Part shown: positions 29,413-38,691 of the stretch, one piece after another
Numbering within the stretch: position 1 is the stretch's first letter
How the letters are laid out: each line of letters starts with the position of its first letter
Source of the DNA: Arthrobacter jinronghuae
GTDB taxonomy: Bacteria > Actinomycetota > Actinomycetes > Actinomycetales > Micrococcaceae
Assembly: GCF_025244825.1 (NCBI RefSeq)
Contig: NZ_CP104263.1
Span: forward strand, 62,001-126,000
Length of the DNA: 64,000 bases
Reading direction: 5' to 3'
Position numbers and translations under genes: made by a program
The notes under the pieces: generated by a model
The model's input: the letters and a program-made list of their open reading frames with translations, nothing else
What the model was told of the DNA's origin: nothing
Database searches by the model: none

Positions 29413-31497
29413 ATGAAATCCAAGAACTTCTTCAAGGGCCCGCTCATTTGGATCGCGCTGGCAGTGGCCGCTCTTTTGATCCTCGTGCCGAGCCTTAGTA
29501 CCACCAGGGCAACGCAGGTGGACACCAAGGAAGGCATAGAGCTTCTCGAGCAGGACAAAGTCTCGCAGGCGAAGATCTATGACGGCGAACAGCGTGTCGA
29601 CCTGACATTGAATGACAGCGGCGTTGATGACAAGGGCGTCACTGACGTCCAGTTCTACTTCAGCACTGCGCGCGGCGAGGAAATAGTCGAGGCGGTTAAC
29701 AATTCCGGGGCAAACTACACGGACCAGCCGGTGCAGACCAACTGGTTCACCAGCTTCCTCGGATTGTTCCTGCCGTTCATCATCATCGGCCTGATTTTCT
29801 GGTTCCTGATGTCCCGCATGCAGGGCGGCGGCTCGCAGGTCATGAAGTTCGGCAAGTCCAAGGCCAAGCTGACCAACAAGGACATGCCCCAGGTGACCTT
29901 CGACGACGTCGCGGGCGCCGACGAAGCCGTCGAGGAACTGCACGAGATCAAGGAATTCCTGCAGGATCCGGGCAAGTTCCAGGCCGTGGGCGCAAAGATC
30001 CCCAAGGGTGTGCTGCTCTACGGCCCTCCCGGCACCGGTAAGACCCTGCTGGCCCGCGCCGTCGCCGGCGAGGCCGGTGTGCCGTTCTACTCGATCTCCG
30101 GCTCCGACTTCGTTGAAATGTTCGTGGGTGTGGGCGCCTCCCGCGTCCGTGACCTCTTCGAACAGGCCAAGTCCAACGCCCCGGCCATCATTTTCGTGGA
30201 CGAAATCGACGCCGTCGGGCGCCACCGCGGCGCCGGCGTCGGCGGCGGAAACGACGAACGCGAGCAGACGCTGAACCAGCTGCTGGTGGAAATGGACGGC
30301 TTCGACGGCAACACCAACGTCATCCTGATCGCTGCCACCAACCGGCCCGACGTCCTGGACCCGGCACTGCTGCGCCCGGGCCGCTTCGACCGCCAGATCG
30401 GTGTCGAGGCCCCCGACATGCAGGGCCGCCTGCACATTCTGCAGGTCCATGCCAAGGGCAAGCCAATGGCTCCCGGCGTGGACCTCGAAACCGTGGCACG
30501 GAAGACTCCGGGCTTCACCGGTGCGGACCTGGCCAACGTCCTGAACGAAGCAGCACTGCTGACCGCCCGCTCCAACGCGGACCTTATTGACGACCGCGCA
30601 CTGGACGAAGCGATTGACCGCGTGATTGCCGGCCCGCAGAAGCGCAGCCGCGTGATGAAGGAACTTGAACGCAAGATCACCGCCTACCACGAAGGCGGAC
30701 ACGCGCTGGTGGCTGCGGCCCTGCGGAACACGGACCCGGTCACCAAGGTGACCATCCTGCCGCGCGGCCGGGCACTCGGCTACACCATGGTCCTGCCGCA
30801 GGATGACAAGTACTCGGTGACACGCAACGAGCTCCTGGACCAGCTCGCCTACGCAATGGGTGGCCGCGTCGCGGAGGAAATTGTCTTCCACGACCCTTCC
30901 ACGGGTGCCTCCAATGACATCGAAAAGGCCACTTCCACGGCCCGCAAGATGGTCACCCAGTACGGCATGAGCGAGCGAATCGGTTCGGTCAAGCTCGGCT
31001 CGGGCGGCGGCGAGCCGTTCCTGGGCCGGGACATGAGCCAGGAACGTAACTACTCCGACCAGGTGGCCTACGTGGTCGACGAGGAGGTCCGGCGCCTGCT
31101 GGACAACGCGCATGACGAGGCGTACCAGATCCTCACCGAGAACCGCGACGTCCTCGACCGGCTCGCGCTGGAGCTGCTGGAGCGGGAGACGCTGAACCAG
31201 GCGGAGATCGCCGAGGTCTTCTCCGATGTGCGCAAGCGCGATGTCCGGGAGGTCTGGCTGTCCAAGCCCACCCGCCCCGTGCACAGCATGCCGCCGGTGG
31301 TCTCCCAGAAGGAACGGCGCCAGGCGAAGGAAATCGGTGCCCCGGATCCGGCCTCGGTTGCTCCCCAGGACCAGATTGCCGACGCCGACCTGCCGCAGGA
31401 CTTCGATGTGTCCAGCAACGGCCTGCCCCAGGGCAGCGGGAACGGCAGCCATCCCGGCCGGAGCGGAAGCAACGGCAGCACGCCCCCCGAGGCGTAG
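29413..31497 (+). CDS. ftsH: ATP-dependent zinc metalloprotease FtsH
   Basis: A 694-residue membrane AAA+ protease that degrades misfolded membrane and short-lived cytosolic proteins. Helix 1 is at residues 9-27, then an extracytoplasmic domain, helix 2 at about 112-134, and the AAA domain with Walker A GPPGTGKT at 204-211 and the second region of homology ending in RPGRFDRQ. The M41 protease domain has HEGGH at 426-430. The last 60 residues are a disordered Gly/Ser/Asn-rich tail. The ATG at 29413 has no near Shine-Dalgarno. It is followed by a hairpin and the folate operon. Confidence 0.96.
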   Translation: MKSKNFFKGPLIWIALAVAALLILVPSLSTTRATQVDTKEGIELLEQDKVSQAKIYDGEQRVDLTLNDSGVDDKGVTDVQFYFSTARGEEIVEAVNNSGANYTDQPVQTNWFTSFLGLFLPFIIIGLIFWFLMSRMQGGGSQVMKFGKSKAKLTNKDMPQVTFDDVAGADEAVEELHEIKEFLQDPGKFQAVGAKIPKGVLLYGPPGTGKTLLARAVAGEAGVPFYSISGSDFVEMFVGVGASRVRDLFEQAKSNAPAIIFVDEIDAVGRHRGAGVGGGNDEREQTLNQLLVEMDGFDGNTNVILIAATNRPDVLDPALLRPGRFDRQIGVEAPDMQGRLHILQVHAKGKPMAPGVDLETVARKTPGFTGADLANVLNEAALLTARSNADLIDDRALDEAIDRVIAGPQKRSRVMKELERKITAYHEGGHALVAAALRNTDPVTKVTILPRGRALGYTMVLPQDDKYSVTRNELLDQLAYAMGGRVAEEIVFHDPSTGASNDIEKATSTARKMVTQYGMSERIGSVKLGSGGGEPFLGRDMSQERNYSDQVAYVVDEEVRRLLDNAHDEAYQILTENRDVLDRLALELLERETLNQAEIAEVFSDVRKRDVREVWLSKPTRPVHSMPPVVSQKERRQAKEIGAPDPASVAPQDQIADADLPQDFDVSSNGLPQGSGNGSHPGRSGSNGSTPPEA

Positions 31498-31499
31498 GC

Positions 31500-31525
31500 C
31501 CGGGCGGCCCTGCGGGGCCGCCCGG
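31500..31525 (+). terminator. GC-rich hairpin after ftsH
   Basis: 11-bp perfect stem (31500-31510 with 31515-31525, loop TGCG), two bases after the ftsH stop and 30 bp before the folE -10 box. No T tract. Confidence 0.55.
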
Positions 31526-31554
31526 CATCGCCGGGGAACGAAGTGCCGGCGCGA

Positions 31555-31560
31555 TAGGAT
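31555..31560 (+). promoter_or_regulatory. -10 box for leaderless folE transcript
   Basis: TAGGAT lies exactly six bases before the folE GTG, suggesting that the folate operon has its own leaderless promoter downstream of the ftsH hairpin. Confidence 0.5.
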
Positions 31561-31566
31561 CGACCA

Positions 31567-32181
31567 GTGACGGATTTCGATGATGACCTACTGACCGCCG
31601 TAGCGGCAGCGGATTCCCCGGTGGATCGGCCAAGGATTGAACGGGCGGTCCGGGAGATCCTCCTCGCGATCGGGGAGGACCCGGACCGTGACGGTTTACG
31701 GGAAACCCCCAGCAGAGTGGCCAAGTCCTACACCGAGATTTTCGCCGGACTGCACCAGAGCCCCTCGGACCTGTTGGCCACCACGTTTGACCTGGACCAT
31801 GAGGAAATGGTCCTGGTCAAGGACATTCCCTTTTATTCCACCTGCGAGCACCACCTCGTGCCCTTCCACGGCTCCGCGCACATCGGCTACATCCCCTCCC
31901 ACGAGGGCAAAGTGACCGGACTGTCGAAGCTCGCCCGGCTGGTTGACATCTACGCCCGCCGGCCCCAGGTCCAGGAGCGGTTGACCACCCAGATCGTGGA
32001 CGCACTGATGACCAATCTTTCCCCCCGCGGTGCCATAGTGGTTATTGAATGCGAGCACCTGTGCATGTCGATGCGCGGGGTACGCAAGCCAGGCGCCAAA
32101 ACCGTGACCTCGGCGGTGCGCGGCCAGCTGCGCGAGACCGCGACCCGCGCAGAAGCAATGAGCCTGATACTAGGACGATAG
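31567..32181 (+). CDS. folE: GTP cyclohydrolase I
   Basis: A 204-residue enzyme converting GTP to dihydroneopterin triphosphate, the first folate step. Zinc and active-site motifs are CEHHLVPF (Cys93), [18 protein letters not shown] and [10 protein letters not shown] near residues 162-171. The start is GTG, with no Shine-Dalgarno and a -10 box at the leaderless distance. It is the first gene of folE-folP-folB-folK; folP follows after seven bases. Confidence 0.96.
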   Translation: MTDFDDDLLTAVAAADSPVDRPRIERAVREILLAIGEDPDRDGLRETPSRVAKSYTEIFAGLHQSPSDLLATTFDLDHEEMVLVKDIPFYSTCEHHLVPFHGSAHIGYIPSHEGKVTGLSKLARLVDIYARRPQVQERLTTQIVDALMTNLSPRGAIVVIECEHLCMSMRGVRKPGAKTVTSAVRGQLRETATRAEAMSLILGR

Positions 32182-32188
32182 GACCACC

Positions 32189-33094
32189 ATGGATTCACTC
32201 GCTGCCGCACCCGGCACCGGCCCGGCAACCTCCCCGTTGCCCGTAGTGCGGCCCGCCCGCAGGGCGCGCAAGCTCTCCGACCTTCCCGCCGACCGCACCC
32301 TGGTCATGGGCGTCCTGAACGTCACCCCCGATTCCTTCAGTGACGGCGGGCAATTCGCCGATACTGACGCAGCCATCCGTGCGGGGCTGAAGATGCACTA
32401 CGAAGGCGCAGACATCATCGACGTCGGCGGCGAATCCACCCGGCCTGACTCCGTGCGCATCTCCCCGGAGGAGGAGCAGGCACGGGTCTTGCCCGTGGTC
32501 GAGGCCATGGTCCGTGCAGGGGCACTCGTCAGCATCGACACCATGAATGCCGCCACGGCGGAAAAGGCGATTGAAGCCGGCGCCGCGATCATCAATGACG
32601 TGTCCGGCACCGAAACCGATCCTCAGATGCCCGGGCTTGTTGCGCGTACGGGGGTCTCCTACATCCTGATGCACAGCCGCGGCAATGTCCGCAGCAATGA
32701 CCCCAACGCCAGCTACGCCGACGTCGTCGAAGAGGTGGCAGCGGAAATGCTGAAGGTCCGTGACCGGTTCTACGCCGCCGGTGCCGCCCCCGAACAGATC
32801 ATCCTCGACCCCGGGCTGGGCTTCTCCAAGGACGGCGAACAGAACTGGGAGCTGCTGCGCGGAATCGGCCGTCTCAACGCCTTGGGCCACCGCGTGCTTA
32901 TCGGTGCATCCCGCAAGCGTTTCCTCGGCTCGCTGCTCACCAGCTACGGGAAGGCGGCCCAGCCGCTGGAACGCGACAACGCCACGGTCGCGGTGTCCGC
33001 ACTGGCGGCGTCCGCCGGCGCCTGGGCAGTGCGCGTGCACAACGTCCCGGCCAGCCTCGACGCCGTAAAAGTCGCCGCAGCCTGGAAAGGGTAG
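32189..33094 (+). CDS. folP: dihydropteroate synthase
   Basis: A 301-residue TIM barrel joining p-aminobenzoate to hydroxymethyldihydropterin diphosphate; it is the sulfonamide target. Motifs are GVLNVTPDSFSDGGQF, DVGGESTRP, INDVSGTE, DPGLGFSKDGEQN and GASRKRFLG. About 30 extra N-terminal residues (Pro/Ala-rich) precede the barrel. The ATG at 32189 lies seven bases after folE. No resistance-type insertion is obvious in the pterin-binding loops. Confidence 0.96.
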   Translation: MDSLAAAPGTGPATSPLPVVRPARRARKLSDLPADRTLVMGVLNVTPDSFSDGGQFADTDAAIRAGLKMHYEGADIIDVGGESTRPDSVRISPEEEQARVLPVVEAMVRAGALVSIDTMNAATAEKAIEAGAAIINDVSGTETDPQMPGLVARTGVSYILMHSRGNVRSNDPNASYADVVEEVAAEMLKVRDRFYAAGAAPEQIILDPGLGFSKDGEQNWELLRGIGRLNALGHRVLIGASRKRFLGSLLTSYGKAAQPLERDNATVAVSALAASAGAWAVRVHNVPASLDAVKVAAAWKG

Positions 33095-33098
33095 CCGG

Positions 33099-33494
33099 AT
33101 GCTGAGCACGGGAGCTTCCGGACCGGCGCTGAGGGACCGGATCACCCTAAGCGGCATCACTGCCACCGGTTTCCACGGTGTCTTTCCCCACGAGCGGCGG
33201 GACGGGCAACCCTTCGTTGTGGATCTGGTCCTGTTCACCGATCTGGGGCCGGCAGCGGCCACGGATGACCTGACGCTGACGGCGCATTACGGCGAGGTTG
33301 CCGAACGCGTGGTGCAGATCATCACAGGGGAACCGTTGAACCTGATCGAGGCGCTGGCGGCCCGGATTGCGGACGCCGTCCTTGCTTCCTTCTCCGTCCT
33401 TGCCGCAGTCGAGGTCACCGTGCATAAGCCGAAGGCACCGATCACGGTGCAGTTCGGCGATGTTGCGGTCACTATCCACCGGGAGCGCGCATGA
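33099..33494 (+). CDS. folB: dihydroneopterin aldolase
   Basis: A 131-residue tunnelling-fold aldolase that releases glycolaldehyde to form 6-hydroxymethyldihydropterin. Typical features are ITLSGITATGFHGVFPHERRDGQPF near the N-terminus and the conserved Lys in VTVHKPKAPI. It lies four bases after folP, and its stop overlaps the folK start (ATGA). Confidence 0.95.
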   Translation: MLSTGASGPALRDRITLSGITATGFHGVFPHERRDGQPFVVDLVLFTDLGPAAATDDLTLTAHYGEVAERVVQIITGEPLNLIEALAARIADAVLASFSVLAAVEVTVHKPKAPITVQFGDVAVTIHRERA

Positions 33495-33982
33495 GTGCCG
33501 TCCATTCCGTCCTTGCCCTCGGAAGCAACCTCGGGGAAAGCCGGGACACTCTCTCCTCAGCGGTAGCGGAGCTGGCCGACCATCCGCAGGTACGGCTGAG
33601 CGCCGTTTCCCCCGTAGTCCGCACACGTCCGGTCGGCGGCCCTGAACAGCCTGACTACCTCAACCTCGTGGTGGCGATCGAAACCGACCTCGAACCGCAC
33701 GCCCTGCTGGCGCACTGCCAGGCCGTCGAGGCACGCCACCACCGCGAACGCATTGTCCGGTGGGGCCCGAGGACCCTCGACGTCGACATCATCACGTACG
33801 GGGACCTGCACCTGAATGATGAGGACCTCATCATTCCGCACCCCCGTGCAGCGGCGAGGGCCTTCGTCCTGCAGCCCTGGGCCTGGATGGAACCCGACGC
33901 CCGGCTGGATTCGGTGCCCGTGGCCGAGTTGGCCGCCCGTGCCGAGGACCTTCCCGGACTCGAAGTCTTCGAAGGAGAATGA
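33491..33982 (+). CDS. folK: HPPK, hydroxymethyldihydropterin pyrophosphokinase
   Basis: A 163-residue kinase using ATP to pyrophosphorylate 6-hydroxymethyldihydropterin. Motifs are LALGSNLGESRDTL, RPVGGPEQPDYLNLV and RWGPRTLDVDIITYGD. It overlaps folB by four bases. It supplies the substrate of FolP encoded two genes upstream. Confidence 0.95.
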   Translation: MSAVHSVLALGSNLGESRDTLSSAVAELADHPQVRLSAVSPVVRTRPVGGPEQPDYLNLVVAIETDLEPHALLAHCQAVEARHHRERIVRWGPRTLDVDIITYGDLHLNDEDLIIPHPRAAARAFVLQPWAWMEPDARLDSVPVAELAARAEDLPGLEVFEGE

Positions 33983-33986
33983 GCTC

Positions 33987-34523
33987 GTGAGCAGCATCCA
34001 ATACCGGTGGCTGGCCGTCATCGGCCTCGTTGCCGGCGTTGTGGGCTGGGCCGCGAACTTCTTCCTGTCGGAAAACGGCTATCCAGCACCCGTGTTGAGC
34101 TCGGTGGCGCTGGTGGCCATCATCCTGGTGGCCGGTGCCACCCTCTTCCTCGGACTGCGGGTGCGCAGTTGGCGTAACGGCCGGCGGGACCGGAATCTGG
34201 ATCCCCTTGCGGCCGCCCGTACGGTTGTCCTGGCGCAGGCACTCGCCTACGCCGGCGCCCTGCTGCTTGGCTGGCATGCCGCAATCTTCCTCACCCAGCT
34301 GCCCCTGTGGTCGCTGCGGCCGGGCCACGCGGGTACCTGGTCCGCCCTCGCGGTCAGCGTAGGCGGGATCCTGATGATTGCCACGGGGCTTATCGTAGAG
34401 CGGTTCTGTAAGCTGCCTCCTGTCGACAAGGACGGCACCGGGCCCGGCTCCGGAGGCGGAGCGGGGAACGGCACGGTGAATGGCACGGGGGATGGTTCGG
34501 GGGATGGTGGAGAATATGCCTAG
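33987..34523 (+). CDS. DUF3180 membrane protein
   Basis: A 178-residue protein with four predicted helices (about residues 7-24, 33-54, 77-98 and 115-135). It belongs to the actinobacterial DUF3180 family found immediately after folK. The C-terminal 40 residues are Gly/Asp/Asn-rich and disordered. The start is GTG at 33987 with AAGGAG nine bases upstream, overlapping the end of folK. Function unknown; its constant position suggests co-regulation more than a folate step. Confidence 0.82.
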   Translation: MSSIQYRWLAVIGLVAGVVGWAANFFLSENGYPAPVLSSVALVAIILVAGATLFLGLRVRSWRNGRRDRNLDPLAAARTVVLAQALAYAGALLLGWHAAIFLTQLPLWSLRPGHAGTWSALAVSVGGILMIATGLIVERFCKLPPVDKDGTGPGSGGGAGNGTVNGTGDGSGDGGEYA

Positions 34524-35028
34524 CGAGGCTATTGACCCCTCAGCGGTGCAGTGGCAGCGCGTCTCGCCGAAGTACCTGCGGCTGAGGCTGCTGAGCTGGG
34601 GCATTGAAACCGTGATCACGCTGGTGGTGACCGGCCTTCCGCTGGTGCTGCGCCTCACCGGGATCTGGCCCGGGTATCCGGCGTGGCTGGCGTGGGGGCT
34701 GCCCATCTTCTTTGCCGTAACCCTGCTGTGGCGCGGACTCCTGCTTCCCCGCCAGGTCCGTGCGATCGGTTACGCCGAGCGCAACGAGGACCTGCTGCTT
34801 CGCCGGGGCATCTTCTTCCAGCGCACCCTGGTGGTTCCCTACGGCCGGATGCAGTACGTGGACGTCGCAGTGGGACCCCTGGAACGGGCCTTCGGGCTGT
34901 GCACGCTGAAACTCCATACCGCCGCCCCGGGCACCAACGCCGGCATTGCCGGGCTGCCGACCGACGAGGGTGCCCGCCTGCGGGAGCACTTGTCCGCCCG
35001 CGGCGAAGCGCAGCTGGCCGGGCTGTGA
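34516..35028 (+). CDS. bacterial PH-domain (bPH2/YdbS-like) membrane protein
   Basis: A 170-residue protein. Two N-terminal helices (about residues 23-43 and 48-68) are followed by a bPH2 domain with RNEDLLLRRGIFFQRTLVVP, YGRMQYVDVAVGPLERAFGL and LHTAAPGT. It is the YdbS-like half of a YdbS/YdbT pair. The start is uncertain because the frame has several ATG codons from 34480; I prefer 34516 (GGAG just upstream), which overlaps the DUF3180 stop by 8 bp. Function unknown; B. subtilis relatives confer resistance to certain bacteriocins. Confidence 0.78.
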   Translation: MPSEAIDPSAVQWQRVSPKYLRLRLLSWGIETVITLVVTGLPLVLRLTGIWPGYPAWLAWGLPIFFAVTLLWRGLLLPRQVRAIGYAERNEDLLLRRGIFFQRTLVVPYGRMQYVDVAVGPLERAFGLCTLKLHTAAPGTNAGIAGLPTDEGARLREHLSARGEAQLAGL

Positions 35029-36746
35029 CCGCCGGCGCCGCCCGCGTTCCGGGCGAGGATCCCGGAACCGCCGGCACCGATCCGGCAACCGGGACCGAAC
35101 CCGAGTGGAAAAGGGTGCACCCGGTCTCCCCGCTGGTCCGCGGTTGGATAGCATTGGCCGCCCTCGCCTATTTCGTGGGCAGGGACCAGGTGGAGTCGTG
35201 GTTCTCCGGCGGCGGCATGGACCTGCCCGCAGGCAGGGCGCTGTTCTGGACAGTCCTGGCGCTGGGGATCGCCCTGGTGGTTATTGCCGGCGCCTTCTTC
35301 CTGTCCTGGTGGTTTACGCGCTACCAGCTCACCCATGATCACATCCGGGTACGTTCGGGCGTGGTGGTGCGCCGCCAACGCCAGGCCCGGCTGGACCGGG
35401 TGCAGGCCATCGACATTGTCCAGCCCTTGCTCGCACGGATTTTCGGGCTGGCCGAACTGCGTTTTGAGGTAGCCGACGCCGGTGAGTCCGCAGTGCGCCT
35501 GGCGTTCCTCCGCCTGCCGGACGCACAACAGCTTCGGGCACGGATCCTGAACGACGCCTCCGGTGCCGACGAAAAACAGTCCGACGGCGGCAGCGGCGCC
35601 GGTGACGACGCAACGGTGCCTGGCGAACAGCAGGTGCTGGCTCTGTCGGCCAGCCGCGTGATTGCCTCCGTATTGCTGTCCGGGACCACCGTCTTTTTGA
35701 TGCTGGCCGTCGCGGCAGTAATTGTCCTGACCGCCCTCACGGGCGAGGCCGCGTCCATCGCCGCCATGGTGCCCATCATTTTCGGTTTCGGCAGCGCGTA
35801 CTGGGGCCTGTTCAGTTCGGGGTTCAACTTCCGCGCCTCCGTGTCACGGGAGGGCATCAGGATTCGCTCCGGACTGCTGGACACCCGCGCGCAGACCGTA
35901 CCGCCCGGCCGGATCCAGGCCCTGGCCGTTCGGCAGCCGCCGCTTTGGCGGATCACTGGGTGGTATTCGATTTCAGTGAATGTCGCCGGGTACGGAGCGG
36001 GTTCCGACGGCGAATCATCGGCGCGTACCCGGCTGCTGCCCGCGGGTACCTCGGAGGAGGTCCTGCGGATGCTGGCCCTGGTTGTGCCCGATCCCGGAAC
36101 CGAGGATCCGGTGGGGGTGTTCACCGCAGGCATGAACGGGACCGGCCCGGCAGCGGGCTTCACCGTCTCGCCGCGGCGTGCCCGCTGGCTGTCCCCGCTT
36201 TCCCGGCGGCGGAACGGCTACCTGGTCACGGAGACCGCCCTCCTGTCCCGGCATGGATTCCTGTGGCGGTCACTTCAGGTGGTTCCGCACAGCAGGACCC
36301 AGTCACTCGCCCTGGAACAGGGCCCGGTGGCCCGCCGCCTGCGCCTGGCGGACCTGGTCCTGCACTCCACGCCCGGACCGGTTTCTCCTCGAGTGGTGGA
36401 AATCGATGCGGACACCGCCCGGCAACTGCTCCATGAACAGGCGCAGCGTGCCCGGACCGCGCGCCGCCGGGACCTCCCGGAGCAGTGGCTGCGCGGCACC
36501 GGCCCTTCCCTGGCAAAGTCCGCACCCGCCGCCACGAACCCGGCCCCAGCCGCCCCGCCGCCCGGCTCTGCCAACCCGCCGCCCGGCTCTGCCAACCCGC
36601 CGCCCGGCTCTGCCAACCCGCCGCCCGGCTCTGCCAACCCGCCGCCCGGCTCTGCCAACCCGCCGCCCGGCTCTGCCAACCCGCCGCCCACCCCGGTTAA
36701 GCCACCACCCGTCTCCAAGGAGGAGCCTCCCCATGAACACCGCTGA
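35025..36746 (+). CDS. multi-PH-domain (YdbT-like) membrane protein with C-terminal tandem repeat
   Basis: A 573-residue protein starting at a GTG that overlaps the previous stop (GTGA). It contains three bPH2-like units: around RYQLTHDHIRVRSGVVVRR, around FRASVSREGIRIRSGLLDTR, and around YLVTETALLSRHGFLWRS, each linked to paired hydrophobic helices. The C-terminus is a Pro-rich tail with six identical heptapeptides PPPGSAN (residues about 511-552) and a final KEEPPHEHR. It is the YdbT-like partner of the upstream gene, and its end overlaps the DUF2520 gene by 14 bp. Function not established; likely envelope stress or bacteriocin tolerance by analogy. Confidence 0.8.
   Translation: MTAGAARVPGEDPGTAGTDPATGTEPEWKRVHPVSPLVRGWIALAALAYFVGRDQVESWFSGGGMDLPAGRALFWTVLALGIALVVIAGAFFLSWWFTRYQLTHDHIRVRSGVVVRRQRQARLDRVQAIDIVQPLLARIFGLAELRFEVADAGESAVRLAFLRLPDAQQLRARILNDASGADEKQSDGGSGAGDDATVPGEQQVLALSASRVIASVLLSGTTVFLMLAVAAVIVLTALTGEAASIAAMVPIIFGFGSAYWGLFSSGFNFRASVSREGIRIRSGLLDTRAQTVPPGRIQALAVRQPPLWRITGWYSISVNVAGYGAGSDGESSARTRLLPAGTSEEVLRMLALVVPDPGTEDPVGVFTAGMNGTGPAAGFTVSPRRARWLSPLSRRRNGYLVTETALLSRHGFLWRSLQVVPHSRTQSLALEQGPVARRLRLADLVLHSTPGPVSPRVVEIDADTARQLLHEQAQRARTARRRDLPEQWLRGTGPSLAKSAPAATNPAPAAPPPGSANPPPGSANPPPGSANPPPGSANPPPGSANPPPGSANPPPTPVKPPPVSKEEPPHEHR
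36555..36680 (+). repeat. 6 x 21-bp perfect tandem repeat (VNTR)
   Basis: Six identical copies of a 21-bp unit, starting at 36555, 36576, 36597, 36618, 36639 and 36660, in frame within the PH-domain gene and encoding PPPGSAN each time. Perfect identity at the DNA level implies recent expansion by slippage or recombination. Confidence 0.97.
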
Positions 36747-37653
36747 TTCAGCCAGCGTCGAAGAACGCCGGCGCCGCGGCCGGCTGGGGGTCGGCGTCAT
36801 CGGTGCAGGCCGTGTCGGCGCCGTCCTCGGTGCTGCCCTGCGCGCAGCCGAGCACGCCGTCGTCGGGGTTTCCGCGGTGTCCGACGCCAGCCGCGAACGG
36901 GCGGAAAACCTGCTTCCCGGAGTGCCGATCCTTGAGATTCCGGACATCGTGGAACGCTCGGAACTGGTCCTGCTCGCCGTTCCGGACGACGCCCTGGGTC
37001 CGCTGGTCTCCGGGCTGGCGAAAACCGGCGCCTGGCAGGCAGGGCAGTTGGTAGCCCACACCTCGGGGCGGTTCGGCACGGAAATCCTTGCCCCGGCCCG
37101 GGCAGCGGGCGCCATTCCCCTTGCACTGCACCCGGCCATGACCTTCACCGGGATGAGCCTGGACCTGACCCGGCTGGCGGACTGCTCCTTCGGCATCAGC
37201 GCCCCCGCCGCCGTCCTGCCGATCGCCCAGGCACTCGTGGTGGAGATGGGCGCCGAACCGGTCGTCATCGACGAAGCGGACCGGGTGCTCTACCACGCGG
37301 CCCTCGCCCACGCCTCCAACCACCTGGTCACCCTCGCCTCCCAGTCCACGCAGCTGCTGGCCGGCCTCGGCGTCGAACATCCGGACCGGCTCCTGGGCCC
37401 GCTCATGCGCGCGTCGCTGGAAAACGCGCTGGCCTCCGGCGAGGGGGCCCTCACCGGCCCGGTTGCCCGGGGCGACGTCGGCACCGTGTCCGCACATACC
37501 CGCGCCCTTGCCGAGGCAGGCACGGAGGACCTCCGCGCCGCCTACGCCGCGCTGTCCGCCGCAACCGCCTCCCGGGCCGTGGACCGCGGACTACTCACTC
37601 CCCAGCAGGGCGAAGCCATCCTGGCCGCCCTTCGGGACCCGCAGGAACCCTGA
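36733..37653 (+). CDS. DUF2520 Rossmann-like dehydrogenase
   Basis: A 306-residue protein. The N-terminal Rossmann domain has the NAD(P) fingerprint [15 protein letters not shown] at about residues 18-32, and the C-terminal helical DUF2520 domain contains [11 protein letters not shown] and [16 protein letters not shown]. Fold relatives are ketopantoate reductase and pyrroline-carboxylate reductase. The position just before panC suggests, but does not prove, a role as the ketopantoate reductase of this pathway. AAGGAGG precedes the ATG at 36733, inside the end of the PH gene. Confidence 0.85.
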   Translation: MNTADSASVEERRRRGRLGVGVIGAGRVGAVLGAALRAAEHAVVGVSAVSDASRERAENLLPGVPILEIPDIVERSELVLLAVPDDALGPLVSGLAKTGAWQAGQLVAHTSGRFGTEILAPARAAGAIPLALHPAMTFTGMSLDLTRLADCSFGISAPAAVLPIAQALVVEMGAEPVVIDEADRVLYHAALAHASNHLVTLASQSTQLLAGLGVEHPDRLLGPLMRASLENALASGEGALTGPVARGDVGTVSAHTRALAEAGTEDLRAAYAALSAATASRAVDRGLLTPQQGEAILAALRDPQEP

Positions 37654-37700
37654 ACATCCGAACGACCCCCCCATCGCACGAACCCCATAGAAGGACAGTT

Positions 37701-38600
37701 TTGAACACCCCCCGCCTCGTCACCACCGCTGCCGAACTGCGCTCCGCCACCGAGGAGCTGCTCGAAAAAGCGGCCGCAGCCAACTCCTCCCGCATTCCCT
37801 CCCTCGCACTGGTTCCCACCATGGGCGCCCTGCACGAAGGGCACGCCTCCCTGATGGGCGCCGCCCGGGCGGACAACGACGTCGTCACCGCCTCGGTGTT
37901 CGTCAATCCCCTCCAGTTCGACGACCCGGCGGACCTCCAGCGGTACCCCCGCACCCTCGATGCGGACCTGGAGCTTCTGGGCCGCGCCGGGGTGGACCTC
38001 GTCTTCGCCCCGTCCGAGGCCGAAATGTACCCCGGTGGAGCGCCGCGGGTCCGCGTGAGCGCCGGCACCATGGGTACCCGCTGGGAGGGTGCCGTCCGCC
38101 CGGGACACTTCGACGGCGTGCTGACCGTGGTTGCCAAGCTCTTCCACCTGGCAGCTCCGCGGGTACCGGCGCGCTTCCGGGCGTACTTCGGGCAGAAGGA
38201 CGCCCAGCAGGTGGCCCTGATCCGGCGGATGGTCTCGGACCTCAACTTCGACGTGGAGGTCACCGGCGTGCCGATTGTCCGGGCGGCGGACGGGCTCGCC
38301 GAATCCAGCCGTAACCGCTTCCTCGACGCCGGCCAGCGGCAGGCGGCACTGGTGCTGTCCCGGGCGCTGAACCTGCTGAAGGAACGCGCTGCGGCGGGCC
38401 GGCCCCTGGACCTGCCCGACGCCGTCGAGCTCGTCTCGTCGCAGCCCGGAGTGGAACTGGACTACTTCGAGGTGGTGGACCCGCAGACCCTTGAACCGCT
38501 CGCTGGAACTGCCGGCGAACCACTGGCCGGAACCGCGCTGGCGCTGCTGGCTGCACGGGTAGGCCCGGTCCGCCTGATCGACAACACCCTGCTGCCGTAG
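37701..38600 (+). CDS. panC: pantothenate synthetase
   Basis: A 299-residue enzyme condensing pantoate and beta-alanine with ATP. Motifs are the HIGH-type [47 protein letters not shown] and the KMSKS-like ESSRNRFLD. The start is TTG at 37701, supported by GAAGGA six bases upstream and by the absence of any ATG/GTG in a sensible position. No panB or panD is nearby. A strong hairpin follows, before lysS. Confidence 0.94.
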   Translation: MNTPRLVTTAAELRSATEELLEKAAAANSSRIPSLALVPTMGALHEGHASLMGAARADNDVVTASVFVNPLQFDDPADLQRYPRTLDADLELLGRAGVDLVFAPSEAEMYPGGAPRVRVSAGTMGTRWEGAVRPGHFDGVLTVVAKLFHLAAPRVPARFRAYFGQKDAQQVALIRRMVSDLNFDVEVTGVPIVRAADGLAESSRNRFLDAGQRQAALVLSRALNLLKERAAAGRPLDLPDAVELVSSQPGVELDYFEVVDPQTLEPLAGTAGEPLAGTALALLAARVGPVRLIDNTLLP

Positions 38601-38608
38601 CCAAAGTA

Positions 38609-38653
38609 CCTGTGCTCCGTGCATGCCCGGGGGGCGGGTGCATGGAGCGCAGG
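38609..38653 (+). terminator. hairpin between panC and lysS
   Basis: 15-bp stem with two G-U wobbles (38609-38623 with 38639-38653), GC-rich loop, no T tract. It ends 24 bp before the lysS -10 box. Confidence 0.55.
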
Positions 38654-38677
38654 AACCGGGAGCGGCGCTTTGCTCTG

Positions 38678-38683
38678 TAAACT
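38678..38683 (+). promoter_or_regulatory. -10 box for (nearly) leaderless lysS transcript
   Basis: TAAACT ends eight bases before the lysS GTG; there is no Shine-Dalgarno in the interval. Confidence 0.45.
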
Positions 38684-38691
38684 TAATAACC

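Noticed and set aside
29344..31452. 702-codon minus-strand ORF opposite ftsH
   Set aside because: Antisense shadow of a highly conserved gene with strong third-position GC bias.
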